From assembly GCF_016756495.1 (NCBI RefSeq), contig NZ_AP023243.1, positions 6,204,501 to 6,268,500 of the forward strand: 64,000 nucleotides of DNA. The letters are read 5' to 3'. Origin of the DNA: Mesorhizobium sp. 113-3-3. GTDB lineage: Bacteria; Pseudomonadota; Alphaproteobacteria; Rhizobiales; Rhizobiaceae. This document shows positions 36,690-45,194 of the stretch, piece after piece (the first letter of the stretch is position 1; every line of letters begins with the position of its first letter). Position numbers and translations under genes: made by a program. A model generated the notes under the pieces. That model was not told the DNA's origin. It ran no database searches and saw only the letters and a program-made list of their open reading frames with translations.

Positions 36690-37034
36690 TCAGGTGGCTC
36701 GCTCATTTCGTTGCGCTGCTTCTTGTTCGAGCAACGCAATCTTTTCGCGGATTTCCTCCGGCTCGGCATGTTCCAGGCCGACAACGTCGTTTCTGGTCTC
36801 GTCCAGTGAAACGATGATCTCATCAAGCTTGGCGTGGATGGCGGCGGTATCGCGATAGCCCTGTATCAGGACAACACCGGTGATCACAATGGCGGCCACC
36901 GAAAGGGCATAGGTGACTGCGTTGGTCAGTCCGAATGGCACCAGCGCGGTGCACAATACCATTGCGACCATCATGACGTAGAAGCCCGGCGGGCGGGAAA
37001 GGAAGTCCGCCGCCACAAAAAGGATGCGGTTCAT
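36690..37034 (-). CDS. low-affinity iron permease family protein
   Basis: The 114-residue protein has two hydrophobic helices (FYVMMVAMVLCTALV and ALSVAAIVITGVVLI) followed by the family segment AAIHAKLDEIIVSLDETRNDV and a coiled-coil, acidic tail. It resembles the bacterial low-affinity iron permease (Fet4-like) short family. Actual iron transport has not been shown for such short forms. It stands alone between the PLD gene and a gene-poor stretch. Confidence 0.85.
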   Translation of the reverse strand: MNRILFVAADFLSRPPGFYVMMVAMVLCTALVPFGLTNAVTYALSVAAIVITGVVLIQGYRDTAAIHAKLDEIIVSLDETRNDVVGLEHAEPEEIREKIALLEQEAAQRNERAT

Positions 37035-37107
37035 TCAAGCGTTCCCATAATTGCGCGGCCGGGGACTCGATCTCGCGCCGAACGCCGCCGAGGATACAAC
37101 CACATCA

Positions 37108-37218
37108 TCATATCTTGGCCAGAGTGAATGCGGCTATCAGCGCGGTGAGACCGACGCAAATGGGCACAGCCAGGAGGAAACCGGCCTCTATGAAGCGAGT
37201 CTTTTTGTCATTGAACAT
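37108..37218 (-). CDS. candidate 36-aa single-span membrane protein
   Basis: The short frame MFNDKKTRFIEAGF... has a charged N-terminus and one hydrophobic helix (GFLLAVPICVGLTALIAAF). The upstream GGGTGG is a poor ribosome site. No family is recognised; it may be chance coding. Confidence 0.3.
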   Translation of the reverse strand: MFNDKKTRFIEAGFLLAVPICVGLTALIAAFTLAKI

Positions 37219-37339
37219 CCACCCGTCGCTGGCCAAATTGAAGTTGACGGGTTCGCTCGCCGCTAATGCAGCGAGCGAACCGTTATCAGCGCAGGAAGGG
37301 ACATAGCTGCGCGGATTTTGAAGTGTGGGGTATCCAGAT

Positions 37340-37432
37340 TCAGCCAAGGGATAATCCAACCATGAGCAGGGCTATCGCCAAAAAGAAGACTGGCGCCAGC
37401 AACCACCGCGCTTGACCAACACTCCTGTCCAT
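37340..37432 (-). CDS. candidate 30-aa single-span membrane protein
   Basis: The ATG at 37432 is preceded by GGAGG at 9 bp spacing, a strong ribosome site. The product starts MDRSVGQARW and contains one helix, LLAPVFFLAIALLMVGLSL. No family is recognised. The good ribosome site makes it more credible than the similar frame at 37108. Confidence 0.4.
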   Translation of the reverse strand: MDRSVGQARWLLAPVFFLAIALLMVGLSLG

Positions 37433-37646
37433 AAATTCGTTCCTCCGGTTCCTTCGCTGGCAACTTCCAGGACATCCTACCGTTCCAAGCTGAGCGGCCG
37501 GCAAGACCCTTGCGCCATTCGACCGGACTTTGGTCCAACCATTTCGCCCGACTGAAGTCCACCCAAGGGAACGATTGCACCCACGCCAAGTTGGCAGCTG
37601 AGCTTCGACATCACCGATCGGAGCCAATCTAACGAGGAGCAAGACT

Positions 37647-37946
37647 ATGAAATTGCATCTGTCTGCCGCAGCCGCGGCATTTCTTCTGCTCGCAGGGGCC
37701 GGCGTTGCGGCGGCCGAGGACATCATCATTCAGCCGGAGCAGGAAACGGTTATTCGTGAATATGTGAAGAAGCAGCCGCTTGCTTCTGTGAAGGTTCCCG
37801 GTGTCGAACTCAACATCGGCACGGCGCTGCCCGACACGGTCGAACTCCACGAAGTTCCGAACGTCAAATACCGCTATGTCGTGATCGACAACCGGACGGT
37901 TCTGGTCGATCCAAGCAGCCACAAGATCATCAAAGTCTACGACTGA
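37647..37946 (+). CDS. DUF1236 domain secreted protein
   Basis: The 99-residue precursor has a signal peptide (LHLSAAAAAFLLLAGAGVAAA) and a single DUF1236 domain with the pattern QETVIREYVKKQP, VELNIGTALPDTVELHEVP and YRYVVIDNRTVLVDP. It is typical of rhizobial periplasmic or outer-surface proteins of unknown function. AACGAGGAGCAAG precedes the ATG, and a strong terminator follows at 37962. Confidence 0.92.
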   Translation: MKLHLSAAAAAFLLLAGAGVAAAEDIIIQPEQETVIREYVKKQPLASVKVPGVELNIGTALPDTVELHEVPNVKYRYVVIDNRTVLVDPSSHKIIKVYD

Positions 37947-37961
37947 CCGGCCTTGCCGGCC

Positions 37962-37993
37962 AAAACCCGTCGCCTCTGCCGGCGACGGGTTTT
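37962..37993 (+). terminator. Rho-independent terminator after DUF1236 gene
   Basis: AAAACCCGTCGCC (37962-37974) pairs with GGCGACGGGTTTT (37981-37993) over 13 bp with a 6-nt loop, ending in a T run. Confidence 0.9.
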
Positions 37994-38212
37994 CATTGAA
38001 ACGGGAGCTCACATGACCGCGAGATCTCGCAAAATCCGATGCCTTGGAAATGCGCGTTGAAACCTTCGGACCAAGTTCGCGGACGCGAACATTACCGGCG
38101 ACGACCTGATCGCCGCTTCTTTTCTCAATGACGATTAGCTCATTCCTGGCCATTGGCCTAAGGTGGTCCAGCCGGCTGCGTCTATAGCGTCGGAGTGGAA
38201 CAAGGAAACGCC

Positions 38213-38416
38213 ATGACTTCGACAGCAGCGCTGATCTGGTATCTGGTGATTGCCGGCCCGCAGGGCGGCATGGCGGTGTTGCCGAGCACTTTCGACAAGC
38301 GCGAACAATGCACGGCCGCCATTGCCGAATACCAGAAGCAGCCAACCCCGCCGGGCTGGACCCTGCAGTGCGTCCCCAGCGCTTCCCCATTCACCAACAA
38401 TGGATCCGCCGAATAG
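38213..38416 (+). CDS. hypothetical small protein
   Basis: The 67-residue product has a short hydrophobic start (LIWYLVIAGP) and the segment TFDKREQCTAAIAEYQKQPTP, then CVPSASPF; two cysteines could pair. AAGGAAACGCC sets the ATG at 38213 rather than the upstream GTG at 38195. It resembles short secreted or membrane-anchored rhizobial hypotheticals. Function unknown. Confidence 0.65.
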   Translation: MTSTAALIWYLVIAGPQGGMAVLPSTFDKREQCTAAIAEYQKQPTPPGWTLQCVPSASPFTNNGSAE

Positions 38417-38474
38417 CGGGAAGCGCAGCCAAAGGCCCGGCAGAGCTATCACCTCCTCTGGCGCAACCTCCTCC

Positions 38475-38684
38475 TTACGCCTTCGGCTCGACCGCCGCCC
38501 CTAGAAGGTGGATATGTTCGGTCGCAATTTTGAGCAGGGTTTCCGCGGTCTCTTGCGCTGTCCATCCCTGGGCCTCCGATTCAGCCACCAAGGCCGCGAA
38601 CGCCGCTTCCAGGGCCACCTCACAGTTGACCGCCCGATCCGGACTTCCTTCCGGCAATATCGGTGGTTGAATTGTCTGGGACAT
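38475..38684 (-). CDS. hypothetical small helical protein
   Basis: The 69-residue acidic, alanine-rich protein (MSQTIQPPILPEG...) has a helix-turn pattern AFAALVAESEAQGWTAQETAETLL. A similar small arrangement (AEAAGWNRTRVASALM) is seen in the gene at 46250. A hairpin leader (38711-38736) lies 27 nt upstream. Function unknown. Confidence 0.6.
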   Translation of the reverse strand: MSQTIQPPILPEGSPDRAVNCEVALEAAFAALVAESEAQGWTAQETAETLLKIATEHIHLLGAAVEPKA

Positions 38685-39422
38685 GCGCGATCTCTTCCAA
38701 AAAGGGGAAACCCGCGCCCTTAGTGAAGAACGCGGGCCGATCAAGGTTTCTGGCCCGATCTTCAGCAAGTAGCGCGAGGGAGCGTTGCCTGCCGCAATCA
38801 CCAACCCTCGGAAGTCACATATGTTCCAGATCAACGAATCGAAAGTCGCACGCATCGACCACGGTCGGTCCAGCGACCTAAAATCGATTCGAACTCGGGT
38901 TCACTTGCGAAAATCAGGCGAGGGATGCTCGATGGCATCGAGGATAGTGCGTCCCAAGAATCCTGCGTAGAAGCGTGCCGCAAAAACGTGTTGCCACGCA
39001 ATTGTTTCACCAAAGGGTTTGCCCCCGCCTGTGTTTGCCTTGTCGCTCGCGCGCGACGATAGCCCGAACTGCCTCGGCCGACGCATGGGCAGACCAGGAT
39101 GATCCTGTCGCAGCATGAGCCGACATGGCCCTCGCCCTTCTCCCATATCAATTCGCTCTTCAGGATGCCGAAGCCAGGATCGGTCACCTCAGGGCGCCTA
39201 CCTTCCCGTGGATTGCTTCCAGAGCAACTCACGCACCGCTCTCGAATCGCAGCAAAGCCAGCGCCCATATTGGTAGATCAACTTTCAAATAGCCGTTCGG
39301 GTATGTCAAAGTGAAATGACAGGCCGGGCGAACCGTTGCATAGCGGGGTGGTCAGCGGCCAAATGATGGGCTCCGCTGCTTGGGAGCGACGATCGCACTC
39401 TCGCCCGTAGTGGAGGCGCCTG
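38685..39422. other. gene-poor stretch
   Basis: I find no convincing gene in these 738 bases. A hairpin CCCGCG/CGCGGG is at 38711-38736, in the leader of the small minus-strand gene. Minus-strand frames at 38901-39146 and 38831-39268 have some protein-like composition but no ribosome site and no recognisable family. Confidence 0.5.
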
Positions 39423-39659
39423 ATGCTTGACCGACCTATTCGCTCACATAACGAGGGGTTTTACCCTAATGACCTCGAGACGCTGAAGGTGGCCTTCGAC
39501 GCCCTTTGTGTTGAATTCAATGTTCTTCCCGACACAGCTGGTGCGCATGGGCTTGCAGCCGAGCTGATAAGGCTCTTTCAGACCGGCATGACGAGTGAAG
39601 ATATGCTGATGATCGCAGTGCGTGGCCGTTGGCAAGACGAATGGAAGATTGCTGGTTAG
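39423..39659 (+). CDS. hypothetical protein
   Basis: The 78-residue soluble protein has GGAGG 6 bp before the ATG. It contains the pattern ETLKVAFDALCVEFNVLPDT and AAELIRLFQTGMTSEDMLM, two helices typical of small rhizobial plasmid or stress proteins. No family is assigned. It stands alone. Confidence 0.7.
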   Translation: MLDRPIRSHNEGFYPNDLETLKVAFDALCVEFNVLPDTAGAHGLAAELIRLFQTGMTSEDMLMIAVRGRWQDEWKIAG

Positions 39660-39746
39660 AGCTTTCCCCTCTCGTGAATGCCGACATCCGGCTAGCTTGC
39701 CGGCAAGGAGGCGACAGAATGGAATTCGTACATGTGGCTACCGAAC

Positions 39747-39914
39747 TTATTGCTGGTCCCGCTTAAGTATCCTGGCCTCGCGGACGAGCGAAGAATGATC
39801 GTAACCGACTATTGAAATGAGGTAACGTACCTGCGGCTCTGAAATACCGGTCTCGTCAGCGACCTTGCGCACAAACTCGGCCCTTGGGTCGAATATTTTT
39901 GGCAATTCGGTCAT
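39747..39914 (-). CDS. DUF3606-like small protein
   Basis: The 55-residue product (MTELPKIFDPRAEFVRKV...) has helices AEFVRKVADETGISEPQVRY and a final VREARIL, reminiscent of DUF3606 proteins. AAGGA lies 8 bp before the ATG at 39914; the longer upstream reading lacks such a site. The family call is tentative. Confidence 0.6.
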   Translation of the reverse strand: MTELPKIFDPRAEFVRKVADETGISEPQVRYLISIVGYDHSSLVREARILKRDQQ

Positions 39915-40065
39915 CAACAGCTTCCTTTGTTTCACCTGAGCACTTCTAACGCGCAACGCGCGCGGGACAAAAAATGAAGGCCGGAGCAAAAGCCCTCAGA
40001 TCACCAGACTAAGCTGCGCATAGGTCTGCTCGGTATCGACGATGCGCTTCTTGGTGGCCAATGCG

Positions 40066-40572
40066 TTAGTGGCTGGCCTTGCGAGCGGCCTCGGCCTCGA
40101 GGACATCCACCGTATAGACAAGTTCACCCTTTTCGTCCGAGACCCGGACCAGCCAGCCGGACAGTGCATCGGTCCCGGGCTCCAGATCGACCAACAGATC
40201 GACTGCGCAGCGGATTGCTTCGGCCCGTGCAGCTTCGAGGCTTGGCATACGGGAGGGAGGTATCCGCCGACTGGTTTCGCCGTCGCGATAGTCGAAGAGA
40301 TAAACATCGCCCCCCGTATCGCTTGCCGACGTCACCGCGACTTCGTCGAAGTTTCCATTGCTGGTTGCGTCATACTCGTTGGCGGCAAGACCGAATGTGG
40401 CGGTTTGGACGAGAATGGCCTTTGCGCGGGTCAGAGCAAATTCCTCGTCTCCATCGACATTAGCCATATCCACGGTAACGCATTCACTGCCCTCGCCGCA
40501 AAAAACCACGCGCAGGATCGCTTGGCCGTTCAACGCGGTGGCATTCAAGACTTGAGTCCGAACGATTTCCAT
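40066..40572 (-). CDS. DUF6894-like protein
   Basis: The 168-residue protein is soluble. Its C-terminal half has the pattern YLFDYRDGE, MPSLEAARAEAIRCAVDLL and VSDEKGELVYTVDVLEAE, matching DUF6894 proteins common in rhizobia. The N-terminal half is extra and of unknown type. It lies downstream of, and on the same strand as, the broken PRC-barrel gene. Function unknown. Confidence 0.72.
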   Translation of the reverse strand: MEIVRTQVLNATALNGQAILRVVFCGEGSECVTVDMANVDGDEEFALTRAKAILVQTATFGLAANEYDATSNGNFDEVAVTSASDTGGDVYLFDYRDGETSRRIPPSRMPSLEAARAEAIRCAVDLLVDLEPGTDALSGWLVRVSDEKGELVYTVDVLEAEAARKASH

Positions 40573-40627
40573 TTAGGGGCTCCTAGCGTCGGTGATGGCG
40601 GGGCCGGCCCGAAGCCGGCCACCAGTT

Positions 40628-40910
40628 TCAGTCCAGATGTTCAGGCATGTCTTCCAAATGATGCTTGGTCCAAGTCGTTACGGCGTGGATGGCACGTCTG
40701 CGTCACGCATGAAGTCCAGCTGGTTGGCAGCGACAGCACCGGCTTGGCGCCGATTCCGAGAAAGCCGCCGACATCGATGACAATCTGACTGCCGTGCAGA
40801 TGAGAGACGGTGCCAATTTTTTCGTCGTCAGCGCCATAAATGGTCGCGCGGTCAAGAAACTCCGGTGTCAGTTCATTGCCGGCAAGCCGCGTGTGACTGG
40901 TATGGTCCAT
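40628..40910 (-). pseudogene. PRC-barrel domain protein, two frameshifts
   Basis: The start (GGAG-N6-ATG) encodes an intact first half with ATIYGADDEKIGTVSHLHG and DVGGFLGIGAKPV. After that the family sequence continues in other frames: QLDFMRDAD in a second and IHAVTTWTKHHLEDMPEHLD plus stop in a third. Two small indels within about 60 bp therefore break the gene; read in one frame it would end at 40641 with an unrelated tail. PRC-barrel proteins of this type are general-stress proteins in rhizobia. Sequencing error is an alternative. Confidence 0.75.
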
Positions 40911-41142
40911 TGGTGCATCTCCTCAGTGCGTGGGTCAGTCCCAATCTATGAACAGGCTAAGGGTTCCAAATCGAGGAAGACCGTTCACCGTGACCAACTT
41001 CAAAAACCCGGAGGTCAAATCAATGATGGCCGTGACGCCGCCAGTCGATGCAACCGCTACCGGAACCAAACGAGAGCGATCAAGTTAGCCTTCTGCGCAC
41101 AATCAACGCATCAGCGTCTTAGGGCGCGAACAGGAGTAAGAC

Positions 41143-41325
41143 ATGGGCGTTCTCAGCAAATTCTTCTCTGGCCTGGGTCGCAAGGCGCCAGCCGACAAAT
41201 CGAGTGGAGACATGCGCAAGGCAACGGGCGCCGGCCCAGCGATTGCTGCTCATTCCAAGGACGCCAAGACGTCGGCAGCGACCGGTCAAAATCCAGCGGC
41301 GGCCAAGAAGAAATCAGCCAGCTGA
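41143..41325 (+). CDS. hypothetical small basic protein
   Basis: The 60-residue lysine/alanine-rich protein begins MGVLSKFFSGLGRKAP and ends KKKSAS, with an AGGAG 6 bp upstream of the ATG. A partial EcfG-type match (GGAAC-N16-AGTT, 41062-41086) precedes it. It looks disordered with an amphipathic N-terminus. Function unknown. Confidence 0.6.
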   Translation: MGVLSKFFSGLGRKAPADKSSGDMRKATGAGPAIAAHSKDAKTSAATGQNPAAAKKKSAS

Positions 41326-41784
41326 CGCCGACGCTTTACACGTCCTGTCACAGGCTTCAACAATGCCCGCAATGGAAAATTCCAGTCCATCCGCCGCGGC
41401 TCTCACTGATCAATCGCCTCCGCAATATATTCCTTGAGATTGCCGATTTCGTCCTGAATGTCCTCGGCGGTCGGTATCGTCCGCGAGCACCGCCTCCGAT
41501 GTTAGCTCGGCTTCGCTCAATGCCTTCATCTCTTCATCCTCTGGTAGGCACTTCGCCAAACGTCGATGTGTCTGAAAAGGATGCGCGCCTACCGAAAAAT
41601 CGTTGTGCAGCCCAACGACATGGTCGATCTTTCAGGAATAGCGGGAACAGCTTTGCTGTTTAAGACGTTGAGGAGATAAAAGCCCGGGCATGAGGAGGCG
41701 AATTGGTGGAAGCGCTCGACCGCAACCCAACTCCGGGTCAAGGGAGGGACGCACCGGCGACACACTCTAAAGTCCTGGTCGCAT
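41326..41784. other. gene-poor stretch with possible DUF768-like relic
   Basis: On the minus strand, 41403-41528, one frame encodes MKALSEAELTSEAVLAD and another encodes AEDIQDEIGNLKEYIAEAI before a TGA, as if a small DUF768-like gene had shifted frame. Otherwise nothing is seen. Confidence 0.35.
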
Positions 41785-42879
41785 GTGGCGGCCAGTGAGA
41801 CCAGAGCATTGACGTCGGGAGCGAACCGGGCTCAGCAGCCACCCGGAAAAGAGGCCTCGTTGATCGATGGAGAGGCCGCCAGTCGCGCTGCATCGACAAC
41901 GGAAGACAGCAAGGCAGCTCTGAGATCGGAAGATGGCGATCGCGGCCGCGAGGCGGCCTGGCCGTCCCAGATCCCCGCGCTTGGCTGGAAAGATATTTTC
42001 TGGCGCTTGTGGGAAGAATTTAACAAGGACCGGGTTCTGCTCGTCGCGGCCGGTGCCACGTTCTACTTGCTGCTGGCGCTGTTCCCGGCTTTGGCCGCTT
42101 TCATTTCAATTTATGGCTTTGTCGCGGACCCGGTTACGGTTGCGGACCATGTCGCGTATCTCGGCGGATTGCTTCCGTCAGGGGGGCTGGACCTCATTCG
42201 TGGTCAACTGCAAGCCCTGGCCAGCCAGAAACCCGGTGCTCTCGGCATAGGCTTCTTCATCGGCCTTGGTATCGCGCTGTGGAGTTCCAACAGCGGCATG
42301 AAGGCCCTCTTTGATGCCATGAACATCGCCTATGAGGAACGCGAAAAACGCAGCTTCATAACGCTCAACCTCATGTCGATCCTGTTCACAGTTGGAGCGC
42401 TGCTGATCGGCATCGTGCTGTTGCTCACGGTGGGCGTCGTTCCGGCACTTTTGGGCTATTTCTATCTTGACGCGTGGACGGAAACGCTCGTCGCGGTATC
42501 TCGGTGGCCGATCCTGGTCGGTGCGATGCTGACCGGAATTTCCTTGCTCTATCGCTTCGGACCGAGCCGCGAGCGAGCCAAGTGGCGCTGGCTGAGTTGG
42601 GGCGCGTTGATTGCGACGGTGGCATGGATCGCAGCGTCTTGGCTGTTCTCGTTCTATCTGCAGCATTTCGCGAACTACAACGCCACCTACGGGTCGCTAG
42701 GGGCTGTTGTCGGTTTGATGATGTGGACATGGATTTCCGTCATCATTCTCATTGCTGGCGCAGCCATCAATGCCGAGATGGAGCATCAGACAGCCGTGGA
42801 CTCGACCACAGGCCCTCCCCTGCCCATGGGCAAGCGAGGTGCTGTGGTAGCGGACACGTTGGGCAAAACCGCAGACTGA
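41785..42879 (+). CDS. YihY/BrkB family membrane protein
   Basis: The 364-residue inner-membrane protein has a charged N-terminal extension of about 60 residues followed by six helices. Family motifs are ATFYLLLALFPALAAFISIYG, WSSNSGMKALFDAMNIAYEE, and LPxGxxx-like ATVAWIAASWLFSFYLQHFANYNATYGSLGAVV. It is of the YihY/BrkB type with no proven transport substrate. The start used is GTG 41785; the true start may be further in, since the first 60 residues are low in similarity. Confidence 0.88.
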   Translation: MAASETRALTSGANRAQQPPGKEASLIDGEAASRAASTTEDSKAALRSEDGDRGREAAWPSQIPALGWKDIFWRLWEEFNKDRVLLVAAGATFYLLLALFPALAAFISIYGFVADPVTVADHVAYLGGLLPSGGLDLIRGQLQALASQKPGALGIGFFIGLGIALWSSNSGMKALFDAMNIAYEEREKRSFITLNLMSILFTVGALLIGIVLLLTVGVVPALLGYFYLDAWTETLVAVSRWPILVGAMLTGISLLYRFGPSRERAKWRWLSWGALIATVAWIAASWLFSFYLQHFANYNATYGSLGAVVGLMMWTWISVIILIAGAAINAEMEHQTAVDSTTGPPLPMGKRGAVVADTLGKTAD

Positions 42880-43079
42880 CTATCGAACGAACAGGCACTG
42901 TCAGCGAGGATGCGTAGTCGGGTCCCGTCAGCGCGCCTGGCTAGATGTTTCTACTTTGCGTCCTATGCGGCTTTGCTCTTGCGTGATTTTGCATGTGCTG
43001 GTCTTGGTTGCGAGCGGGATCGTGCGTTGAAGGAACCGTGCTCATCGCGATAAGCTCTGCGGCAGGGTTAGGTTCCGCC

Positions 43080-43295
43080 TTACTCAACCTCGATAGTCTT
43101 TCGGGCTGGCTTCCTCGCGGCTGCTCGACGACGCCTGAGGAGAGCCGGGTTATCAACCGGTGGTTCAGCCAGAAGGCGCTGTGCTCTAAGCCGCTCCGTC
43201 TTGGCAATTCTGGCTACGCGCTCGGCCTCGATCGCCAGTTTCGATTCACGATCTGCACGCTCGATTCGTTCCTTGTCGATCCGACGTTGGGTCAA
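43080..43295 (-). CDS. hypothetical small basic protein
   Basis: The 71-residue protein is very rich in Arg, Lys, Ala and Glu (IDKERIERADRESKLAIEAE then ALLRRRRAAARKPARK), predicting a long helix with a basic, possibly nucleic-acid-binding tail. The start is TTG 43295 with GGGAGG 6 bp upstream. No family recognised. Confidence 0.6.
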   Translation of the reverse strand: MTQRRIDKERIERADRESKLAIEAERVARIAKTERLRAQRLLAEPPVDNPALLRRRRAAARKPARKTIEVE

Positions 43296-44113
43296 AGAGA
43301 GCCTCCCTTTGCTAACAGACCAAATGAATGCCGACCTGCCAAAAATGTTCCGTCTTTCTGGAATGGATCATCGCCCGTTGCACGCCGTTGATTCGATCAC
43401 CGCAGACTCGTCGAGTTCGGCTTCCAGTTGATGGCCGACAGGCCCGTTTTTGGCTCCGCCGGGTGCAGAGAGTCTTCAAAACCCTGCAGCCATGCCTCAG
43501 CCAACACCTGCCAGTAATCCGGCAAGGCGTGTTCCTTGCCTTCCGTGCGCGCCTGTGCGCAATACGCCGAGGCGACTTGCGCACAGCGTCGCCGATGAAG
43601 GCCTAGCTAACGGCCGGCGCGATCGGCCCTCGGGGCGAAGCCTTCAACCAGTTCGTCGATGGGCCGCTGCGGCATTTGCTGTCGCGCCACTTGGAGACTA
43701 TCCCTGCTAGGCCGGCCTTGCCGAGCAGCCGGAAAACACTTCGGCTTCGCCTGGCAGCGCTCGCTGAACTGAATCCGGCTGCGAGGCTCGATCATGCCGG
43801 CCGGCAAACGCGGATCACCCCGATATGGCGAGCCGTGGTTTTTGGGTTTTTGCACCGCGGAAGAGGCGCGCGCGACCGGTTGGCGAAGGCGCGTCGGAAA
43901 AATGCTGATTGGCGAAGAGGAGGTTTGCCGGCTGTTTGGATCAGGAAGGTTACGGCGTAATCGGCCCTTGAGCATGCTCAAGACAGAAGAACCCGCCACG
44001 GAAGCCCCTGGCGGGTTCTATGAAGGCTGATCCACCCAACCCTCGCGAGGAAGTGCCTGGCCGAGATCAAATTCTGGATGCTCTATAGGTTCCAAATCAG
44101 TTGAGGAGGCGCC
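43296..44113. other. gene-poor stretch with coding-like remnants
   Basis: A minus-strand frame at 43397-43590, lacking a start codon, encodes protein-like sequence (AYCAQARTEGKEHALPDYW then LAEAWLQGFEDSLH). A plus-strand frame at 43794-44030 (MPAGKRGSPRYGEPW...) ends over a hairpin AGAACCCGCCA/TGGCGGGTTCT at 43988-44019 that lacks a clear T run. No intact gene can be supported. Confidence 0.4.
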
Positions 44114-44449
44114 TCACTTAGCCGTGAAAAATGTGAGCAGGACTTTACCTTTTTCCCCGAGCAAGCAGACAAAGCGGTCTGGCGCTCCGGTTTTGCCGCC
44201 TCGAGCGATGTAGGCTTCGCCCAGAACAACCGTCTTGACAGGGACGTTCTCGACAGTCGTGTCGGCTTTGCTCAGCGCGACGCTTTCCATGTCGATAACC
44301 AGGTCGCTGATGTTCTTGTCCGTCTCCTGAAGAGCCACCAAGCCGGTCGACTTGCAGGCACCGAGCGCCGGATCGTCGGGTGTCTGCGCAAGGCAGCTTC
44401 CGGTCAGCAACCCCATAATTACGGACGACGCGAACATATTGTGAATCAT
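44114..44449 (-). CDS. hypothetical secreted protein
   Basis: The 111-residue precursor has a signal peptide (MFASSVIMGLLTGSCLAQ) and a small domain with ACKSTGLVALQETDKNISD and a C-terminal APDRFVCLLGEKGKVLLTFF; two cysteines could bond. GGAGA precedes the ATG at 44449; the longer reading upstream is not needed. The family is unknown. Confidence 0.7.
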   Translation of the reverse strand: MIHNMFASSVIMGLLTGSCLAQTPDDPALGACKSTGLVALQETDKNISDLVIDMESVALSKADTTVENVPVKTVVLGEAYIARGGKTGAPDRFVCLLGEKGKVLLTFFTAK

Positions 44450-44688
44450 ATTGGTTCTCCAAAGGACGAGCCAACTTGCGAGTAGCCCTGCCACCACGAA
44501 GCAATGGCGTCGGGAGAAAAGTCACAGTCTCGAAATTCGTTCCTAGCGGGGAGGAGATAAACGTGGGCCGGCAGGATTTTGAGTGTTGGGATCGATCAAC
44601 CAGCACTTCTTCGCCGCAATGCGCGCGCTGGCAGCCTCCTCGGAAAGCATTCAAGAGAGGCTGATCGGAGCGAATGTGAACATTCTGA

Positions 44689-44871
44689 ATGTCACGATCG
44701 ACAAATTCGTCGGCGAACGCGAACTCAAAATTTGCAAAATTGCTTGACCTTCTGGCTGTTGATCAAGACGATTTGGAGACGGTCGCAGTTGAGAACGCGG
44801 CGCACATGTCGGACTTCGAAGCTGTGAAAGTCGCCGATCTGATCTACGATTTCTATTGCGAGATCACCTAA
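44689..44871 (+). CDS. possible small hypothetical protein
   Basis: The 60-residue frame (MSRSTNSSANANSKFAKLLD...) contains a helical, acidic segment AVDQDDLETVAVENAAHMSD and ends DLIYDFYCEIT. No clear ribosome site precedes it. Support is weak. Confidence 0.35.
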   Translation: MSRSTNSSANANSKFAKLLDLLAVDQDDLETVAVENAAHMSDFEAVKVADLIYDFYCEIT

Positions 44872-44936
44872 ACCGCGGTGGCTGGCTAGCAGGCTCACTC
44901 CATACGCCAGATGTTCGACCAATGCGCCAACGGAAA

Positions 44937-44966
44937 AGCCCGCCGCCGAGCAAGCGACGACGGGCT
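44937..44966 (-). terminator. Rho-independent terminator
   Basis: On the minus strand AGCCCG (44966-44961) pairs with CGGGCT (44942-44937), followed by a short T run. It lies 46 bp after the stop of the small gene at 45012. Confidence 0.6.
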
Positions 44967-45011
44967 CTGCTCGCTCGCTCGGTCGAGGGAGAACCGAGCA
45001 GACAACGAACC

Positions 45012-45194
45012 TCATGGGCGCGAGTTGGTTCCAGACAACCGATGGACAATAGCGGTACCTGCGGAATTGCGGGCCATGGCTTCTTCGTCATCCGGCCAAC
45101 AAATGCCCCAGCCGATCACAGCGAGCAGCACCCCTCCTAGCAGCATGCCAAGGACAGGCTTCCCTATTGCCGCTTGCGCTCTGTCGTTAATCAT
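45012..45194 (-). CDS. hypothetical small membrane protein
   Basis: The 60-residue product has a charged N-terminus, one hydrophobic helix (PVLGMLLGGVLLAVIGWGICW) and a short polar tail. GAGG lies just upstream of the ATG at 45194, and a terminator follows. No family recognised. Confidence 0.55.
   Translation of the reverse strand: MINDRAQAAIGKPVLGMLLGGVLLAVIGWGICWPDDEEAMARNSAGTAIVHRLSGTNSRP

Noticed and set aside
40911..41000. EcfG promoter for the PRC-barrel gene
   Set aside because: GGAACC is present but the -10 reads GATT instead of CGTT. Support is too weak.
43988..44019. Strong terminator in the gene-poor stretch
   Set aside because: An 11-bp stem exists but no clear T run follows on either strand, and no gene needs it.
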